Assembly: GCF_003945595.2 (NCBI RefSeq)
Contig: NW_024104418.1
Span: forward strand, 488,193-552,192
Length of the DNA: 64,000 bases
Reading direction: 5' to 3'
Source of the DNA: Pipra filicauda
Lineage: Eukaryota; Chordata; Aves; Passeriformes; Pipridae
The translations under genes were made by a program, and so were the position numbers. This document shows, piece by piece, positions 13,991 to 25,488 of this stretch. The notes under the pieces were generated by a model. It saw only the letters and a list, made by a program, of their open reading frames with translations, ran no database searches and was not told the origin of the DNA. Position 1 is the stretch's first letter, and every line of letters starts with the position of its first letter.

Positions 13991-16250
13991 GAAAGAAGGA
14001 GCAGTGATTTTTTTAAATTACTTTTTAATCTTATCCTTTGAAAAAAAGCTTGCATAGAAAATGCCCTGTTGGGGCTATTCTCAGATCCCTATTCACCAGA
14101 AATAGTAGTCTCACTTTAATATGACAACTAGCAGGTGAAGAAAACATTCAGGGACATGAAAGGAGGCAACACATCTCCTTCAGAACTCAACTTGTCTTAG
14201 AAGGATTTGCTTTTTCAACTCTTACATCTTTGTAGTGTTTGTTTAATAGATTTGAAATAAGTGTGTTCAGGGCTACATGCATTTTAGGAAGGGCTAAAAT
14301 TTACTTTTTGAACTAGCATGCTGAATGTATGAGCAAATAGAACAATTTTAATTTCAGTCCCTCTAATCTTTAAAAACTGTGTCCTTGACAAATTGTTAAT
14401 AATGACATAATTTCATATAAATGTAGCAAAAAAAAGAATTACACTGTAGATGTACTTAATAGTCTGTATTTCAGTTTCTCTGGACATAAAGTAACAGAGC
14501 ATATATCCAAGGAAAATTAGTTTTACATGTTGTTACATCAGAAAAAGGTTCTTAAGTAGAATTTGGATATAGAAATCTTCTTTATTCTCACATGATGTTG
14601 TTTGAGAGATCTTTTGTTGCAGTAGGGTGATATTTATTTGTTTGGAAATTATCCTTCCTTCTTTTTATAGTTACCTGATAATAAAATTATCATGAACAAC
14701 TTTTAAAGTAGAGGAAAATTACAAAGATTCTGTGTGAAACCCGGGAGTGGGTTTTTTTGTGTGTGATATCTCAGTGCATCAAACTATCTGTAGCCTGAAA
14801 CACTGTACTAGTGAAGAAAAGTAGAAATTGACAGACACCAAATGATGAGAATGCTTCCAAAGTACTCCAAGTAAAGAAAGGAACTGTACAAAAATGGCTT
14901 TTTTTTCTGAGCCACTAGGAAAATTTCTGGTGTTCAACAGCTCTGAGAATTTCTCATTGCTTGTATTTAGTGGGGTGGCTTAGCAGATGTACACTGAGAC
15001 ACAGTAATGAAAATCAGTGAACTTGGAAACTTCATTTGTTCTTTTATATGCATTAGCATCTTTTCTTTTTTTCCCAATCTTCTAATTAGCATTTTTAGAA
15101 TATTGTTATTTAAGCTATATTGTAGTTAAAGCTGTGATCTAGAAACTGGTTGGGATTTGGAAAATTTAAGTATAAAAATGTGCTTGTAGTAAATTTGTTT
15201 GGCTGTGTTACACTGCCCAATTACTAGCAATTGCACCTTTACTAATATTTGGCAGATAGTTGAGGAAGTCATGAAACACAAAAATTACAGACTAGCTTCT
15301 AGTATGTTCTCCAAAGCAGCCTAGAAAATCAGAAGCCAGCAGCAGCAGTTCAAAGGTCTGTAGCTACCAACAAGGCTGAGTTCTGCAAGGCTGACTATCA
15401 AACTGTTTTCATGCCCTTACTCTCTCCAACACAGAGATGGTTCCTGCTTATTGGGAATGGTTCCTAGCCTGAGCCACACAAAGAAATTTATGAGACGGTA
15501 GTAGGATTCCATATTTAACAGTTCAGATTATGAAGTTACATTACTCAGGACCGTTTTCACTCACTATTTCATTTACCGATACAGACAATACAAACACCTA
15601 TCCCTCCATTTATTAAGTCAACTGCATCGTTATTTCAACAATACTGTGCCTGACAAAAGGCACATTTTCCTTGTACAAGACAGAATGAATGCCCTGTCAT
15701 ATTTTTCATGAAAAAATACCAGGTAAGTTGCTAGCACTGGAAACAAAAATACCTTAGCTCCATGGGGACCAAAAAATAAGTGAGATGGGAACCACAGCAC
15801 TGCTACCCGTTTGAAGAATTCATCTTTCCCAGAGAGCCCCTCATTCTTTGTTTACATAGTAGCTATTTCACTGATGATACTGGCCAGCCTAACCTATGTC
15901 CACACAAGACAAAAAGCACTGGGGTCAGTTAGGTTATTCTTAGGAGATATTCTTACCCCAAGGGTACAGCAATTTGTTACTAATCTTCTTGTCCTTCCTA
16001 CTGCTGTAACCCAGTCACAGAGCAGGTTCTGTCTCTGCTATGAGTCAACACACCTACACCTTAGCTGTTTCCACAGTCTTTCTCCTTGGTGATACATAGT
16101 TAATCAGGAGGAATCTAGCCACTCAGCTGATATTGTCTTGTGAGGATGCTTGACAGGAAAACAAGGCAAAAGTGAAATGTGGAAATCTGCACTGTTCAAG
16201 GAAAGAGAGTGACAGGCTTGGTACTGCTCAAATTACAAAACGTTCCACCT
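13991..16250. other. Unique AT-rich DNA, nothing recognised
   Basis: No repeat or gene is recognised here. A 93-codon open frame at 15811-16092 lacks homology cues, splice context or a signal that would support it. It is treated as chance. Confidence 0.5.
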
Positions 16251-16787
16251 CAGTGGAATGTAGGAGAGAACCACAGGAGTAAAACTGAAAATACATGGGT
16301 TGAGATAAAGACAGTTTAATAAGTTAACAAAAGCAATGCACAAACAAAGCAAAACAAGGAATTAATTCAAAACTTCCCACAGGCAGGGAGGTTTTCAGCC
16401 ATTCCCAGGAGAGAAGGGCTCCATCACTCTGAGAGGGGACTTCAGAATGCCATCACTGACAAATGCCATCACTCTGAACATCCCACCTTCCTTCTTCTTC
16501 CCCTAGCTTTATATGCTGAGCATGATGCCATATGGTATGGAATATTCCTTGAGTCATTTGGGATCAGCTGTCACAGCTGTGTCCTCTCCCAGCTCCTTTT
16601 GAACTCCAGCCTTCTCGCTGATGGAGTGGGTTGAGAAGCAGGAAAGGCCTTGACACTGTCAGCACTGCTCAGCAACATTGAAAACTCTTTATAATAAATG
16701 CTGTTTTCATCACGAATCCAAACCATAGCCCTACAGTAGCTACTCTGAAGAAAATTAACTCTATCCGAAGCAAAACTAGCATATTCC
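16251..16787 (-). mobile_element. Avian ERVL-type solo LTR, degraded, minus strand
   Basis: The sequence follows, on the minus strand, a common avian ERVL-type LTR that I recognise. Landmarks in plus-strand order are a GGTTGAGATAAAGACAG block at the U5 side (about 16300), AAACAAGGAATTAATTC, and the region around the promoter. There the TATA box reads on the minus strand as TATAAAG (16507-16513, plus GCTTTATATG). Then come CATATGGTATGGAATATTCC and the U3 start region ending near GAAAATTAACTCTATCC (about 16750-16765). The right (U3) terminus seems eroded, since the usual CCAGGACA end is replaced by sequence running into a CR1 tail at 16791. No internal retroviral genes adjoin it. It is probably a solo LTR, old and inactive. 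Confidence 0.8.
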
Positions 16788-16790
16788 TAA

Positions 16791-16930
16791 TCATAGAATC
16801 ATAGGATCATTTAAGTTGAAAAAGAGTTTTTTAGATCATTGAGTCCAACCATTAACCTAACGCTTCAAAGTCCATCACTAAATCATCACGTCAACATCCA
16901 GGGTTTTCTCAAGTTTTGCTTCTAGTTTTC
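16791..16930 (-). mobile_element. CR1 LINE 3' tail fragment
   Basis: A short minus-strand CR1 3' end. It begins with TCATAGAATCATAGGATCAT, the complement of the tandem 3' terminus, followed by the TTGAAAAAGAGTTTTTTAGA and GAGTCCAACC blocks. The copy is lost after about 140 bases. It abuts the eroded end of the ERVL LTR on its left, so it may have inserted into or beside that LTR. Confidence 0.8.
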
Positions 16931-17099
16931 TCATGAAAAAGCTGAGTTAGGGGAAGAACACTCTTAAAATATTCTTGATTAGATGTTCTCACATTCCTGC
17001 ACAAATAATCTGAAAGAATTCACTATGTTATTTCTCAACAACAGCCCTGACCTTTTAGAGACCTTATATAATGTGGAGGGATAACATGTTTATTAAAAC

Positions 17100-17726
17100 A
17101 GGGGCTCTATAATTTTATTCATTTTGCATGACAAAGCTTTGGTAGCAGAAGGGGGCTCCAAGCATGGTATCTCTGAGAAGCAGCTAGAAACTTCCCCTGT
17201 GTCTGATAGAGCTAATGCTAGCCAGCTCCAAGATAGACCTACCACTGCTCAAGGCCAAGCCCATCAGTGACAGTGGCAGACACTCTGGGGTAATATATTT
17301 AAAAAGGAGGAAAAAGCCTGCACAATCACAGCCAGAGAGAGGAGTGAGAATATGTGAGAGAAGCAGCCCTGCAGACACTGAGGTTAGTGAAGAAGGAGGG
17401 GGAGGAGGTGCTCCAGGTGCCGGAGCAGTGTTCCTCTGCAGCCCATGATAAAGGCCACAGTGAGGCAGGCTGTCTCCCTGCAGCCCAATGTGGTCCATGG
17501 TGGAGCAGATAGCCACCTGCAGCCCATGGAGGATCATGTGCGGGAGCATGTGAGAAGCCCATGCTGGAGCAGGCTCCTGGCAGGACCCATGGACCCATAG
17601 GAAGAGGAGCTCACACCGGAACAGGTTTGCTGGCAGGACTTGTGATCCCATGAGAGACCCATGCTGGGGAAGTCTCTTTTCTGCTCCCCCCTGTGCCCCC
17701 CCAGCTTTTTTTTTAAAAATATACAA
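17100..17726 (+). mobile_element. ERVL-type LTR/leader fragment with minisatellite, plus strand
   Basis: From about 17117 (TTTTGCATGACAAAGCTTTGG) this follows a second repeated avian ERV sequence that I recognise. A TATA-like promoter word (ATATATTTAAAAAGG, 17292-17306) is followed by GAGTGAGAATATGTGAGAG and GCAGCCCTGCAGACACTGAG. After these comes an array of imperfect ~30 bp units, each carrying GGAGCAG plus CTGCAGCCCATG or CTGGCAGGAC (about 17402-17680). The array ends in a pyrimidine-rich stretch. No gag, pol or env remains adjoin it. Orientation is opposite to the ERVL LTR at 16251. An open frame of 180 codons on the minus strand of this piece is an antisense product of the minisatellite and not a gene. 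Whether the unit is an LTR or a 5' leader could not be settled by eye. Confidence 0.72.
17402..17680 (+). repeat. Diverged ~30 bp minisatellite within the ERVL-type piece
   Basis: Roughly nine imperfect units share GGAGCAG and a downstream CTGCAGCCCATG or GGCAGGAC(C/T)TG word. Examples start near 17419, 17493 and 17571. Units vary in length and have many substitutions, so the array is old. Confidence 0.65.
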
Positions 17727-20426
17727 CAGGGAGCATTAACGTTACAGTAACTTTATTAGAGAAAGGTAAAGATTGTCTTCAAAATCATATTACCTAATAA
17801 AGTGTATACAATCCCCAGGCTGAGGATTGAAATATAATAAAAAGAGACTAGAGACTTTACATAAAATTATAACTGAGAACTGCAAACAAAATAAAATTAC
17901 CAAGGAGGAAATCATCGTTTGAGGGAGCTGTGTTTTCTACAGAGTCACAGCAATTCTAAAAGTAGAATTCATACTGCACCAATTATAGTAAGCATAAGAT
18001 ATAAATTAAAATTTCAGGTTTCTTAATTCTAATATATAAGAATATGCAACTATTGGACAGTCTGGTTAAAGGGCTCATGCTTTGACAGTTCAAAATCACC
18101 TTCCACTAGGAATATGTAAACCCTCAACAGAGGTAGTGAAAGTAGCTTGACAAATCCCCTTCCAGAGCACCCAGTTTGGTATCCTCAGCCGTTCCTACTA
18201 TAGACCCTGGAGGTGCCCAGAGGCTCTGTGGAGACAGTTCTTATACATTCTGTTAGTGCTGCTATTCAGGGCTCATGGTGCTCCAGTGACTATATGGTAT
18301 CCATGGTGAAAGAATTCTTTACAGTTTGACACCAGCCCTTTTCTCTAAATTGGTCTCAGAAGATTTTACCTGATACTGAACTTAAGAAAGCCCAAAGAAG
18401 ACTTCTATAAGACATTAGCAGGTTTATGTCTTTTATCAGAGATTATTACTGAAGTCTCTAAGTAATTAGATTCTGTAGTCCACCCTTACAGTTTATTATC
18501 ATAATCTGTAATAAATAATGGAAAAATATGTTTTGTTGTCAGGCACAGTTAAATAATTTTCTACTGCAATGTCTTGGTCAGTATAACTCTGATGTGCAGA
18601 ACTGAATATATTTGCAAGTGTTGAATCATGGTATAAGAATAAAAACAGTTTTCAGGAAGGACTTTCTTACAGAATAATGCCATAAATACCCAGCCACCAA
18701 AATTTGAAATCAGAAATATTTCTAAGATCTGCACAGTTTAGAAAGAAAAAAAAAAAAGGGTCAAATCTGTGGAGGATCTGGCCGATATGGCTGCTCTGGC
18801 TAATATATACTGATAAAAAGATAGGATTAATTAAAACACATTCTCTAAAGATAAGAGGGGCAAAGCAGGTGAGAAGATACCAAAGGGCTGTTTAAGTCAT
18901 TTGAAAATAATGGTTTTCTGAAGGCAGTTTCATACTAGCACAAAATTGTGGCATTAGCTACAAAAAGCATTAAGAGGGTGCCTGTTTTCTCAGTGAAATG
19001 AAGTCAGGCAAACCTGGAACAGACTGATATGCTACTGAGTTATATGTGCTTTTGATATTTATGATGATTTATTTGTATTAGCTTGGCCATGGATTTCTGC
19101 CATTTAAGCAGTCTGCAAAAGAGAAATGGATAGCAAAACAAGTACAACAGACTGCAGTATACACAAAATAAGATATAGTACAAAACAAAGCAACATTCTA
19201 GATAAGGAGAATATTGAATATTGAATATTTTTAAATGGATATCTATTCTGAAAAAAGTAAAGCATCAAAAAGCAAAAGAGTTATTAAGAATAATCCATAT
19301 GAGGCAAATGAAAGAAAAGGAAGGATAGTTCCACAGTATAAGGACATGGTTTTGAGCACTTCTGTCCTATTTCAAGTGGGCTTCTGGATTCATAGGAGGC
19401 AATATCTGTCAACTTTTTTCTTTAAAAACCTCCACAGAGAAAGCTGGAGAGTTATGCTTATTTTACTCAGGTGATTCTGTTTGTGGTTTTGTTGGGGTTT
19501 TCGTACAATGCAGAATAAAGCAAAGGAAAGCAATGGGGCATATCTAATTATCTCATTAACTCCTGAGCAGATATCCCAAAACATTCAGAATTGACACTGG
19601 AACCCCAAAACTTTCAGAATTGACACTGGAATATAAGTAAAAGGCATGTTTAAGGACAAATATAGGAAAAAATTTAGGCCACCATATAAAAATTGTTTCT
19701 ACGGGCAATAATAGGTATAAGATTGGTCTATACAGTAGCATACTCTAGAAATGAAAATTCCAGGACTGCAAAACTTGAAGTTAGCATATTCAGCAAAAGC
19801 CTTTTAAAAGATTTTCATGTTTGGAAAGCTCAGTGCAAAAAATAGTGATATTCAATTTACCTGTGTGTCTGAACATCACTTATATGAATCTCAGTTGAAG
19901 TCTTTTTAGAGTCAATGAAGAGATATAGATGATTCACTTCAACCTAAAGTGGGTGTCTAATATCGGAAAATATAAACTATAATTTTGGTAGTTATTCTAA
20001 CTATCTTCATCTTAGTCAATTTCTGAATTGTAACACTCAGTAAGATGAATCCTATTAGAGACTGTTTGCAAGGTATTGATGTGAAACAAGTTTTCTACAG
20101 AAGTGCTATAGACAGTAAGTACAGAAATGAAGATAAAATTCCAGCATTGGGCATAAATAACTGATTGAAAAGATGGAAGAATCTTCAAACTAAATTAGTT
20201 ATAGGAAAAAGGTAATTACAGAAGAACGCAATGGATTTGGATATGGAAATGACTAAATAAAAAGCATCAAATACAGTAGTGATGGAAAAACACTTCATTC
20301 TTTTCAAAGAAGATGCATCACCTATATACTTCCTTAGTAAATTTATTCAATTTATTAGATTCTCTCCATGACTACAGATTAGATATATAAAAACAATTAG
20401 TGTAGCACTATACCTGATGAGAAACT
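17727..20426. other. Unique AT-rich DNA
   Basis: No gene or repeat family is recognised. It contains a two-copy 29 bp tandem duplication at 19575-19632, listed separately. The open frames here are short. Confidence 0.5.
19575..19632. repeat. 29 bp tandem duplication, two copies
   Basis: The unit starts CCCAAAACATTCAG and ends GACACTGGAA. It occurs at 19575-19603 and again at 19604-19632 with one clear substitution (ACATT versus ACTTT). This is a recent local duplication in otherwise unique sequence. Confidence 0.85.
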
Positions 20427-20923
20427 TGTTTAAACATGTCTTAAAATGGCTCTTTGTGGTCCCTTTGCAAACACGTGTTTCTTCTTCCCAGCACCCCCCC
20501 ACAGCAACTGTTATCTCCCATGCAGGAATGTCCTGGGAAAGGTGTCCTGAGGCGTCCCATTGGTCCTTTGTTTAACCCCTTCCTATTGGCTGTTGACCCT
20601 TTACCTGATGGTTTCTTTTGTGTGACCCTGAACTTGTGATTGGTTCCCCTTTGACCCTCCTAAAAGCCTTATAAACCCCTTCCCAACAATAAACTCTCTC
20701 TTGCCTCCTCTCCACGCTGGTGTGCTGTCTCTGTGCCTGCCATGGAGCCACGTGGGTGCTGGGGGGAGGGGAGGGCACCTCTCCCCTCCAGGCTCGGGGC
20801 CTGAAAAACCCTGTCGCTGGAGTCCCCCTTCCCCGTCCACCAAGACGTCGGAAATGGTTCTTCAGACGGAGAAGGAACTAGAGCTGGGCTCCCCCACATC
20901 GAGGATGGGGAAAGGGAAACCCA
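20427..20923 (+). mobile_element. Solo LTR, avian ERV, plus strand (copy A)
   Basis: This is a retroviral LTR with readable promoter structure. Three inverted CCAAT-type words (CATTGGT, ATTGGCTG, GATTGGTT) lie at about 20558-20645. A TATA box sits in AAAGCCTTATAAACC (20664-20678), and AATAAA lies at 20688-20693, followed by a pyrimidine- and G-rich U5. It is about 90 per cent identical by eye over the core to a second copy at 61164-61575, which confirms a repeat family. Proposed ends are TGTTTAAAC and GAAACCCA, with GAAACT (20421-20426) and GAAATT (20924-20929) as a 6 bp flanking repeat with one mismatch. These ends are inferred. No internal genes adjoin it. The family name is unknown to me; a 6 bp duplication would fit ERVK-like elements. 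Confidence 0.75.
20664..20693 (+). promoter_or_regulatory. LTR TATA box and polyadenylation signal
   Basis: TTATAAA within AAAGCCTTATAAACC lies just upstream of AATAAA at 20688-20693. This is the compact U3/R arrangement of some retroviral LTRs. The same arrangement is kept in the copy at 61383-61407. Confidence 0.75.
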
Positions 20924-21498
20924 GAAATTAGCTTTAAATGTAGTATGAAAGAATCAAGTTTTATGATTCTTTCTAGAGGACAAATCACTCTAGTAAATCC
21001 TTTTACTAAGAATTGTTTTAGGAAAAAGATGTACTATACACTGAAATACCTGATTGGAGCCGAAGTCCTTTCAGTGTCGGTGTGCTTTTTTTCAATATAT
21101 AGTTGCACCAGAGAGGAACATAACAGAAAGTTATATAAGAGGGATAGAGAAATTTAGAGTGCAACTTGAAATCAGATCTCTTTAAAGTGCCAGTCAGATT
21201 TGAAAGAATTAATTGCTGTAGTCACTATTTTGGAAAAAGAGTAACCAAACTGGATCTAAACAAATCCAGAGTGTTAAAGCATTTTCTAGCACAAATCTCC
21301 AAAGAAGAACTGAGCGATTCATTGTTTGAAACCCTTGGTAGGGATTGTGGCATTTATGTAGTTCAAAGTTACCCTCTACAAATAAAGGCCTCCTGGAGGA
21401 GATTGAAGTGCCACATCTTGGCAGATAACGCTTCACTTGATGTGATCTTGGATGGTGTGGACATTTGGTAACAACTACGGGCCATATGTTCCCCTCAG

Positions 21499-21788
21499 CT
21501 GAGCCTCACCACCCTCCTGCAGGATCTCACAGGAGATATTCAGCCAGCTGGCTGCTCAGCAGTGAACATGCACAGGCAGGCTTGACACCGGAGCCTCAGT
21601 ACCATCAGTACCACGCCTGCCCTATGCGCCTCATACAGCTTGAACAAAGAGCAGTGATCTGCTCCAGCAGGAGAAGTCAGACTCAGATCAGGTCCTCCAG
21701 TGCGTCACTGCCCAACCTGGCCTTCCTGACCCCAGAGGACCTCCTGACAGAGAAGTGTGTGAGACCATCTGTGCCTGTCTGCCTGGAG
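21499..21788 (+). other. Weak candidate exon (unidentified)
   Basis: A frame open for about 124 codons (21465-21839) contains a stretch bounded by an acceptor-like TTCCCCTCAG (ending 21498) and a donor-like GAG|GTTAGT (21788/21789). That would give a 290 bp exon, entering with one base of a codon from the previous exon and ending on a codon boundary. The segment is GC-richer than its surroundings. Its translation ends in a Ser- and Pro-containing stretch (RSSSASLPNL, then LTPEDLLTEKC), less biased than chance AT-rich frames. I do not recognise the protein. No neighbouring exon is visible, and a repeat remnant or pseudogene is equally possible. Confidence 0.2.
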
Positions 21789-22761
21789 GTTAGTTCCATT
21801 AGAGCAACAAACACTGTAGTTCACTTTCCTGTACAGTAACAGCAGCTAAATATAGATCTGTTTTTCCTCTCTCCTTCTTTGCTGATCAACCATACTCAGC
21901 CCTACCCTCCTCTCCATCCCTGTGTCTGTTCGCTCTGTCTTGATGCACAGTCTGGTGACAGCCACAGCCCTTATCTCTTCCTGGGAGACACAGCTTTCTC
22001 TCTTTGTTATTTCTTTGCTCTTTTTGAGTTATGTCTTTGTTTTTTACTTCTCCATGCTCTACACAGGCAGAAATTCTCACAAGATGTTTTTTCCTTGTCA
22101 TAGCGAGATCACACTTAGGGTTTCACTACCTCTAGTCTTATTGGTTACTCTTTCCCAATATTGCATTGTCCTCTGTACTCACGCTGTCTACATGGGCACT
22201 TAAACATCCTTTAGTCACCAGGCAACAACATTTGCAGAAAATATAAACCTATTACAAAATTTACTGTATGAAACTTTAGTGTTCAGAAGATGTATTTAAA
22301 AGGAAAGGAAAACAGATACAAAAGCAGAGGGAAACTATCAAGGCAGAATAATTAACTGAATAAATAAACAAAAGAGGTTGTGTGTTGCTTCACAAGTCCT
22401 TGCCACTGCAGGCTCTGTGGAGGCAACGGAACATGTGGAGCTCCAGGAGACAACCCCAGCATAAGAGAGGGTTTACTTTAAGTAGATTAAACAGTCAAGA
22501 AAACCTGAAGGTCCTCCTAGTTCCTCTATTACTTGAGCCACTCTTGCACGTAGGTGAAGACCATAACCCTCTGCAAGAAGGCCAGCTGAGGGCTGCGTTG
22601 GGTCAGCTTATGGTTCTAAATAAAAGGACTTCAAACCTTTACTGATAGATGTCCTTATGCAAGGCAGCCTCTGCTCTTCCCCAGATGCTTTCCAGACCTT
22701 ATCACTAGATGTCTCAGTGAAGTCCTTCCTAGCATCTGGAAACATATGACATAGTGTACTG

Positions 22762-22791
22762 TAGCATCTTTCCAATTAGCATCTTTCCAAT
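22762..22791. repeat. Exact 15 bp tandem duplication
   Basis: TAGCATCTTTCCAAT occurs twice head to tail with no mismatch. Confidence 0.9.
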
Positions 22792-24865
22792 TAACCACAT
22801 TCATCAGAAAACCAGGTCTACAGCCGTGTTTGAAAAGGTCTGAGTTGGACCATTGTAGGAGTTGGGAAAAAAACAAGGAAGACTTTTCGACAAAATTGCT
22901 CTAATAGCCTAATTACTGTGTTCAAAGCTGTGGTATGCTAATGTCCTGGACTCAAGTGTAACAACTAGAACATCTGAATAGCGGCAGTAGTAAGCTGAAG
23001 GCAAGGAAACGTGGTATGGTTTTGGGTCATGTTTGGTGTGAGGTGGATTCTCTATACATGAAGCATGAAGCTTCCTTGCTGTCTCTTTGTCAGGCAGAGT
23101 TTCTGTGATCTCAGCAGGCTACACAGCTGGCACAATTATACCTGCAATGTCAACCATTGCACAGAAAAGCTACCTAGTGCCCCAGAGGAGCTGTGATGAG
23201 ATTTTGTAAAAGTACCCCGGTCAGAACCACATTCCCTGAACCCAGATCCTGTCCTATGAGAGGGATTAAGCAATGCTCTTTTTTACCCTAAATGTTAAAT
23301 AAAAGCACAGATTCTCTGTCCACAGATTGAAAGATTAAATATGGTTTCTGTCAAATTCTGATAGAGCTGGATTGGAAATAGGACATGCTCCAGATTTCTG
23401 CAAAGCCAAAGAGAAACTCAGCAGATAAAATAGACCTGTATCAGGAAGGGTGAGGAGGAGGGCATAGAAAGTTAATGGTTTAGCATTTCTTTTGACTGTG
23501 CCTAGGTTGAGTTGGATTCATGGGAAATTCAAGAAAAGAGCAAGGGTGGCAAGTTCTTCATAAATGAAATGACATTTGGTATTAAAGGTGCACTTACTGC
23601 TTTTGAGAGTGTGGGAGGTATGTTTTTTTGGGGGCAAGCAGTGTGTGCAGTGACATTTTTATGAGTAACATAGCTTCTTTTTCCCCATGCCATAGACAAA
23701 CAATCAAAAGACAATACCATATGTGGCCAAGTGTGGAGTCCTGACAGGACCTGTCTTGTTCGGGAGGAAGTGTGAATGTGTGACTGTTTATTACCACACC
23801 AGACATTCTTTGAGGTAGAACCCTGTTCTATGCTACAGCTGGTTGCTAAGCAGACATAATCCACCGGCTGATGAGTTTTTTCTTTCTTTTTCCCTGAGTT
23901 GCCCTGGGAGACTGACAAGCTGCAGCGATGGCAGGTTCACCCTCCCTCAGGCGTCTTCCCTCTCTCTCTATGCCATTCTCGGTGTCACTAAGCTTGAGAT
24001 TCCCCTTCTTCCTTTGCCTACCAAGAACATAAATACAATTTACGCTCATTAAATCTCTCCTCAGTCCTTCCCTCTTCCCCTGGACTTGACAGTGATGGCA
24101 GCAGCGGCAGGACAGAAAAGGTAGGTGTCTGCCCTTGGCACAGACTTTGGAAAGAAGTCCTGCTGTGGGGTGCTGGGCTACTCCTTTGACAGGAGGGCAC
24201 TGCAGCTGCAGACTTCAAATGCCTGCCTTGTATGGAACAGCAGCAATCTGGCATCTAAACGTTCACTGCAGTGTGCAGTATGAGAAAGTATGGGGAGTTA
24301 CAAGGTGAGAGGTCCCCAGCCTGCATGCAGGAGGGAATTTTTGTTTACCAAGCATCATGCTCTGCCACAGGATACCTTGTCACCTCAGCCAAGTTAAAAC
24401 AGAAGCCCGTCACAGGAAAAGCAGTCTTGACTAAGAGATTCTTTTTTTTCAATTTAGTTTTTTTCCAGTTATTATAAACTTTTGAATATTGAGTATTGAG
24501 GAAAAAAAAAAGAAACATAAGTATTTAAGGAATTACATATCCTCTGTCTTCCCCAGGCTCAGCATTGGCAAAACATGTTTCCTTCATACTTCTCAGTCAT
24601 GACTTCCTTGGTTTTGCTGCAGATTATGCTCAGCCAACCCAGTTCCTTTAGTGGTAAGGTAAGTGAGGTAAAGATGCTGAGGCTGGTGTATAATGGCTTA
24701 TCTCTGACACTTCATGTTTCTTATTAACTTTTCTCCACTTCTCCTGACTTCTTCCTTATTTTCCCCTGCCCCAGTATGTATCACCCATAACCACTGTCCC
24801 TCAGGAGTGTCCCTACTCTGACAAAGAGCACCTGTGTCCCCAACAATATCCCCTTCAACATCTTG

Positions 24866-24955
24866 TAGAATCATAGAATGATTTGGGTTAAAAATTACTT
24901 TAAAGGTTCACCTAGTTCAACCTGATCTTCTCTACACTGGGAAGTTCTTCATTGT
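24866..24955 (-). mobile_element. CR1 LINE 3' terminus fragment
   Basis: TAGAATCATAGAATGATTTG at the left edge is the complement of the CR1 tandem 3' terminus. It is followed by the TTAAAGGTTCACCTAGTTCAA block of the 3' untranslated region. After about 90 bases the sequence changes to a different part of CR1 (see 24956-25488) in the same orientation. Confidence 0.8.
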
Positions 24956-25488
24956 CCCCATTCCCGCCTTTGGCTTCTGTGACTTTGGCAGTCTGATTGG
25001 AGCACTTGTCAGTGAAGACTGAGGCAAAAAGTCACTGAGTACCTCAACCTTCTCCATATCCTGGGGAACCAGGTCTCCCATTTCCTTCTGGAGAGGGCCC
25101 ACAATTTCCCTTTAGTCTTCCTTTTATCACCAAAACACTTAAAGAAGCTTTTCTTGTTCCTCTTGATATACCTGGCCAGATGTAAGCCTACCAGGGCCTT
25201 AGCTTTCCTAAACTGATCCTTGACTCCTCAGGCTATGTCTCTGTATTCCTCCCAGAATACCTGTCCTACCAGCCACTGTCTGTGGACTTTCTTTTTGTGT
25301 TTGAGTTTGTTCAAGAGTTTCCTGTACATCCACACAGGCATTTTTGCCTGACTTCCACTTTATTGGGATGCATCCCTCCTGAGCTTGAAGAAGGTGATCC
25401 TTGAATATTCACCAGTTTCCTGGGCCTCTCTTCCCTTCAGGACTTTATCCCATGTACTTTACCAAGCAGATCCTGAAGAGGTTGAAAG
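24956..25488 (-). mobile_element. CR1 LINE ORF2 fragment, endonuclease-RT linker
   Basis: On the minus strand this region follows the part of CR1 ORF2 between the endonuclease and reverse transcriptase domains. Recognisable plus-strand blocks are CACTGAGTACCTCAACCTTC (about 25036), AGGTCTCCCATTTCCTTCTG (25070s), CACAATTTCCCTTTAGTC and GGATGCATCCCTCCTGAGCT (about 25368). Read on the minus strand these encode the familiar KALEG/IFKDHL and KKSFYRY-type stretches of CR1, here interrupted by stops and small indels. It joins the CR1 3' tail on its left without the RT domain in between. Either a large internal deletion occurred or two insertions landed side by side. At its right it gives way to an ERVL-type LTR piece. 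It is non-functional. Confidence 0.85.

Larger units (their letters stand above)
20930..24865. other. Mostly unique DNA with moderately GC-richer patches
   Basis: No repeat family is recognised. A weak exon-like open frame lies at 21499-21788. An exact two-copy 15 bp tandem repeat lies at 22762-22791 (TAGCATCTTTCCAAT). A pyrimidine-rich patch at about 23870-24260 stands out from the AT-rich background but has no identifiable content. The minus-strand 129-codon frame at 23529-23918 has no family features and is treated as chance. Confidence 0.45.

Noticed and set aside
17184..17726. 180-codon minus-strand open frame
   Set aside because: It is the antisense reading of the ERVL-type minisatellite and leader, and its repeats of Ala, Gly, His and Leu follow the repeat period. 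No domain is present.
23529..23918. 129-codon minus-strand open frame
   Set aside because: Its composition is unremarkable, with no family motif, conserved start context or neighbouring exons.
24095..24125. A start-like ATGGCAGCAGCGGCAGG followed by a donor-like GTAGGT
   Set aside because: It would encode a short Met-Ala-rich first exon, but there is no CpG island, promoter or downstream exon to support it.
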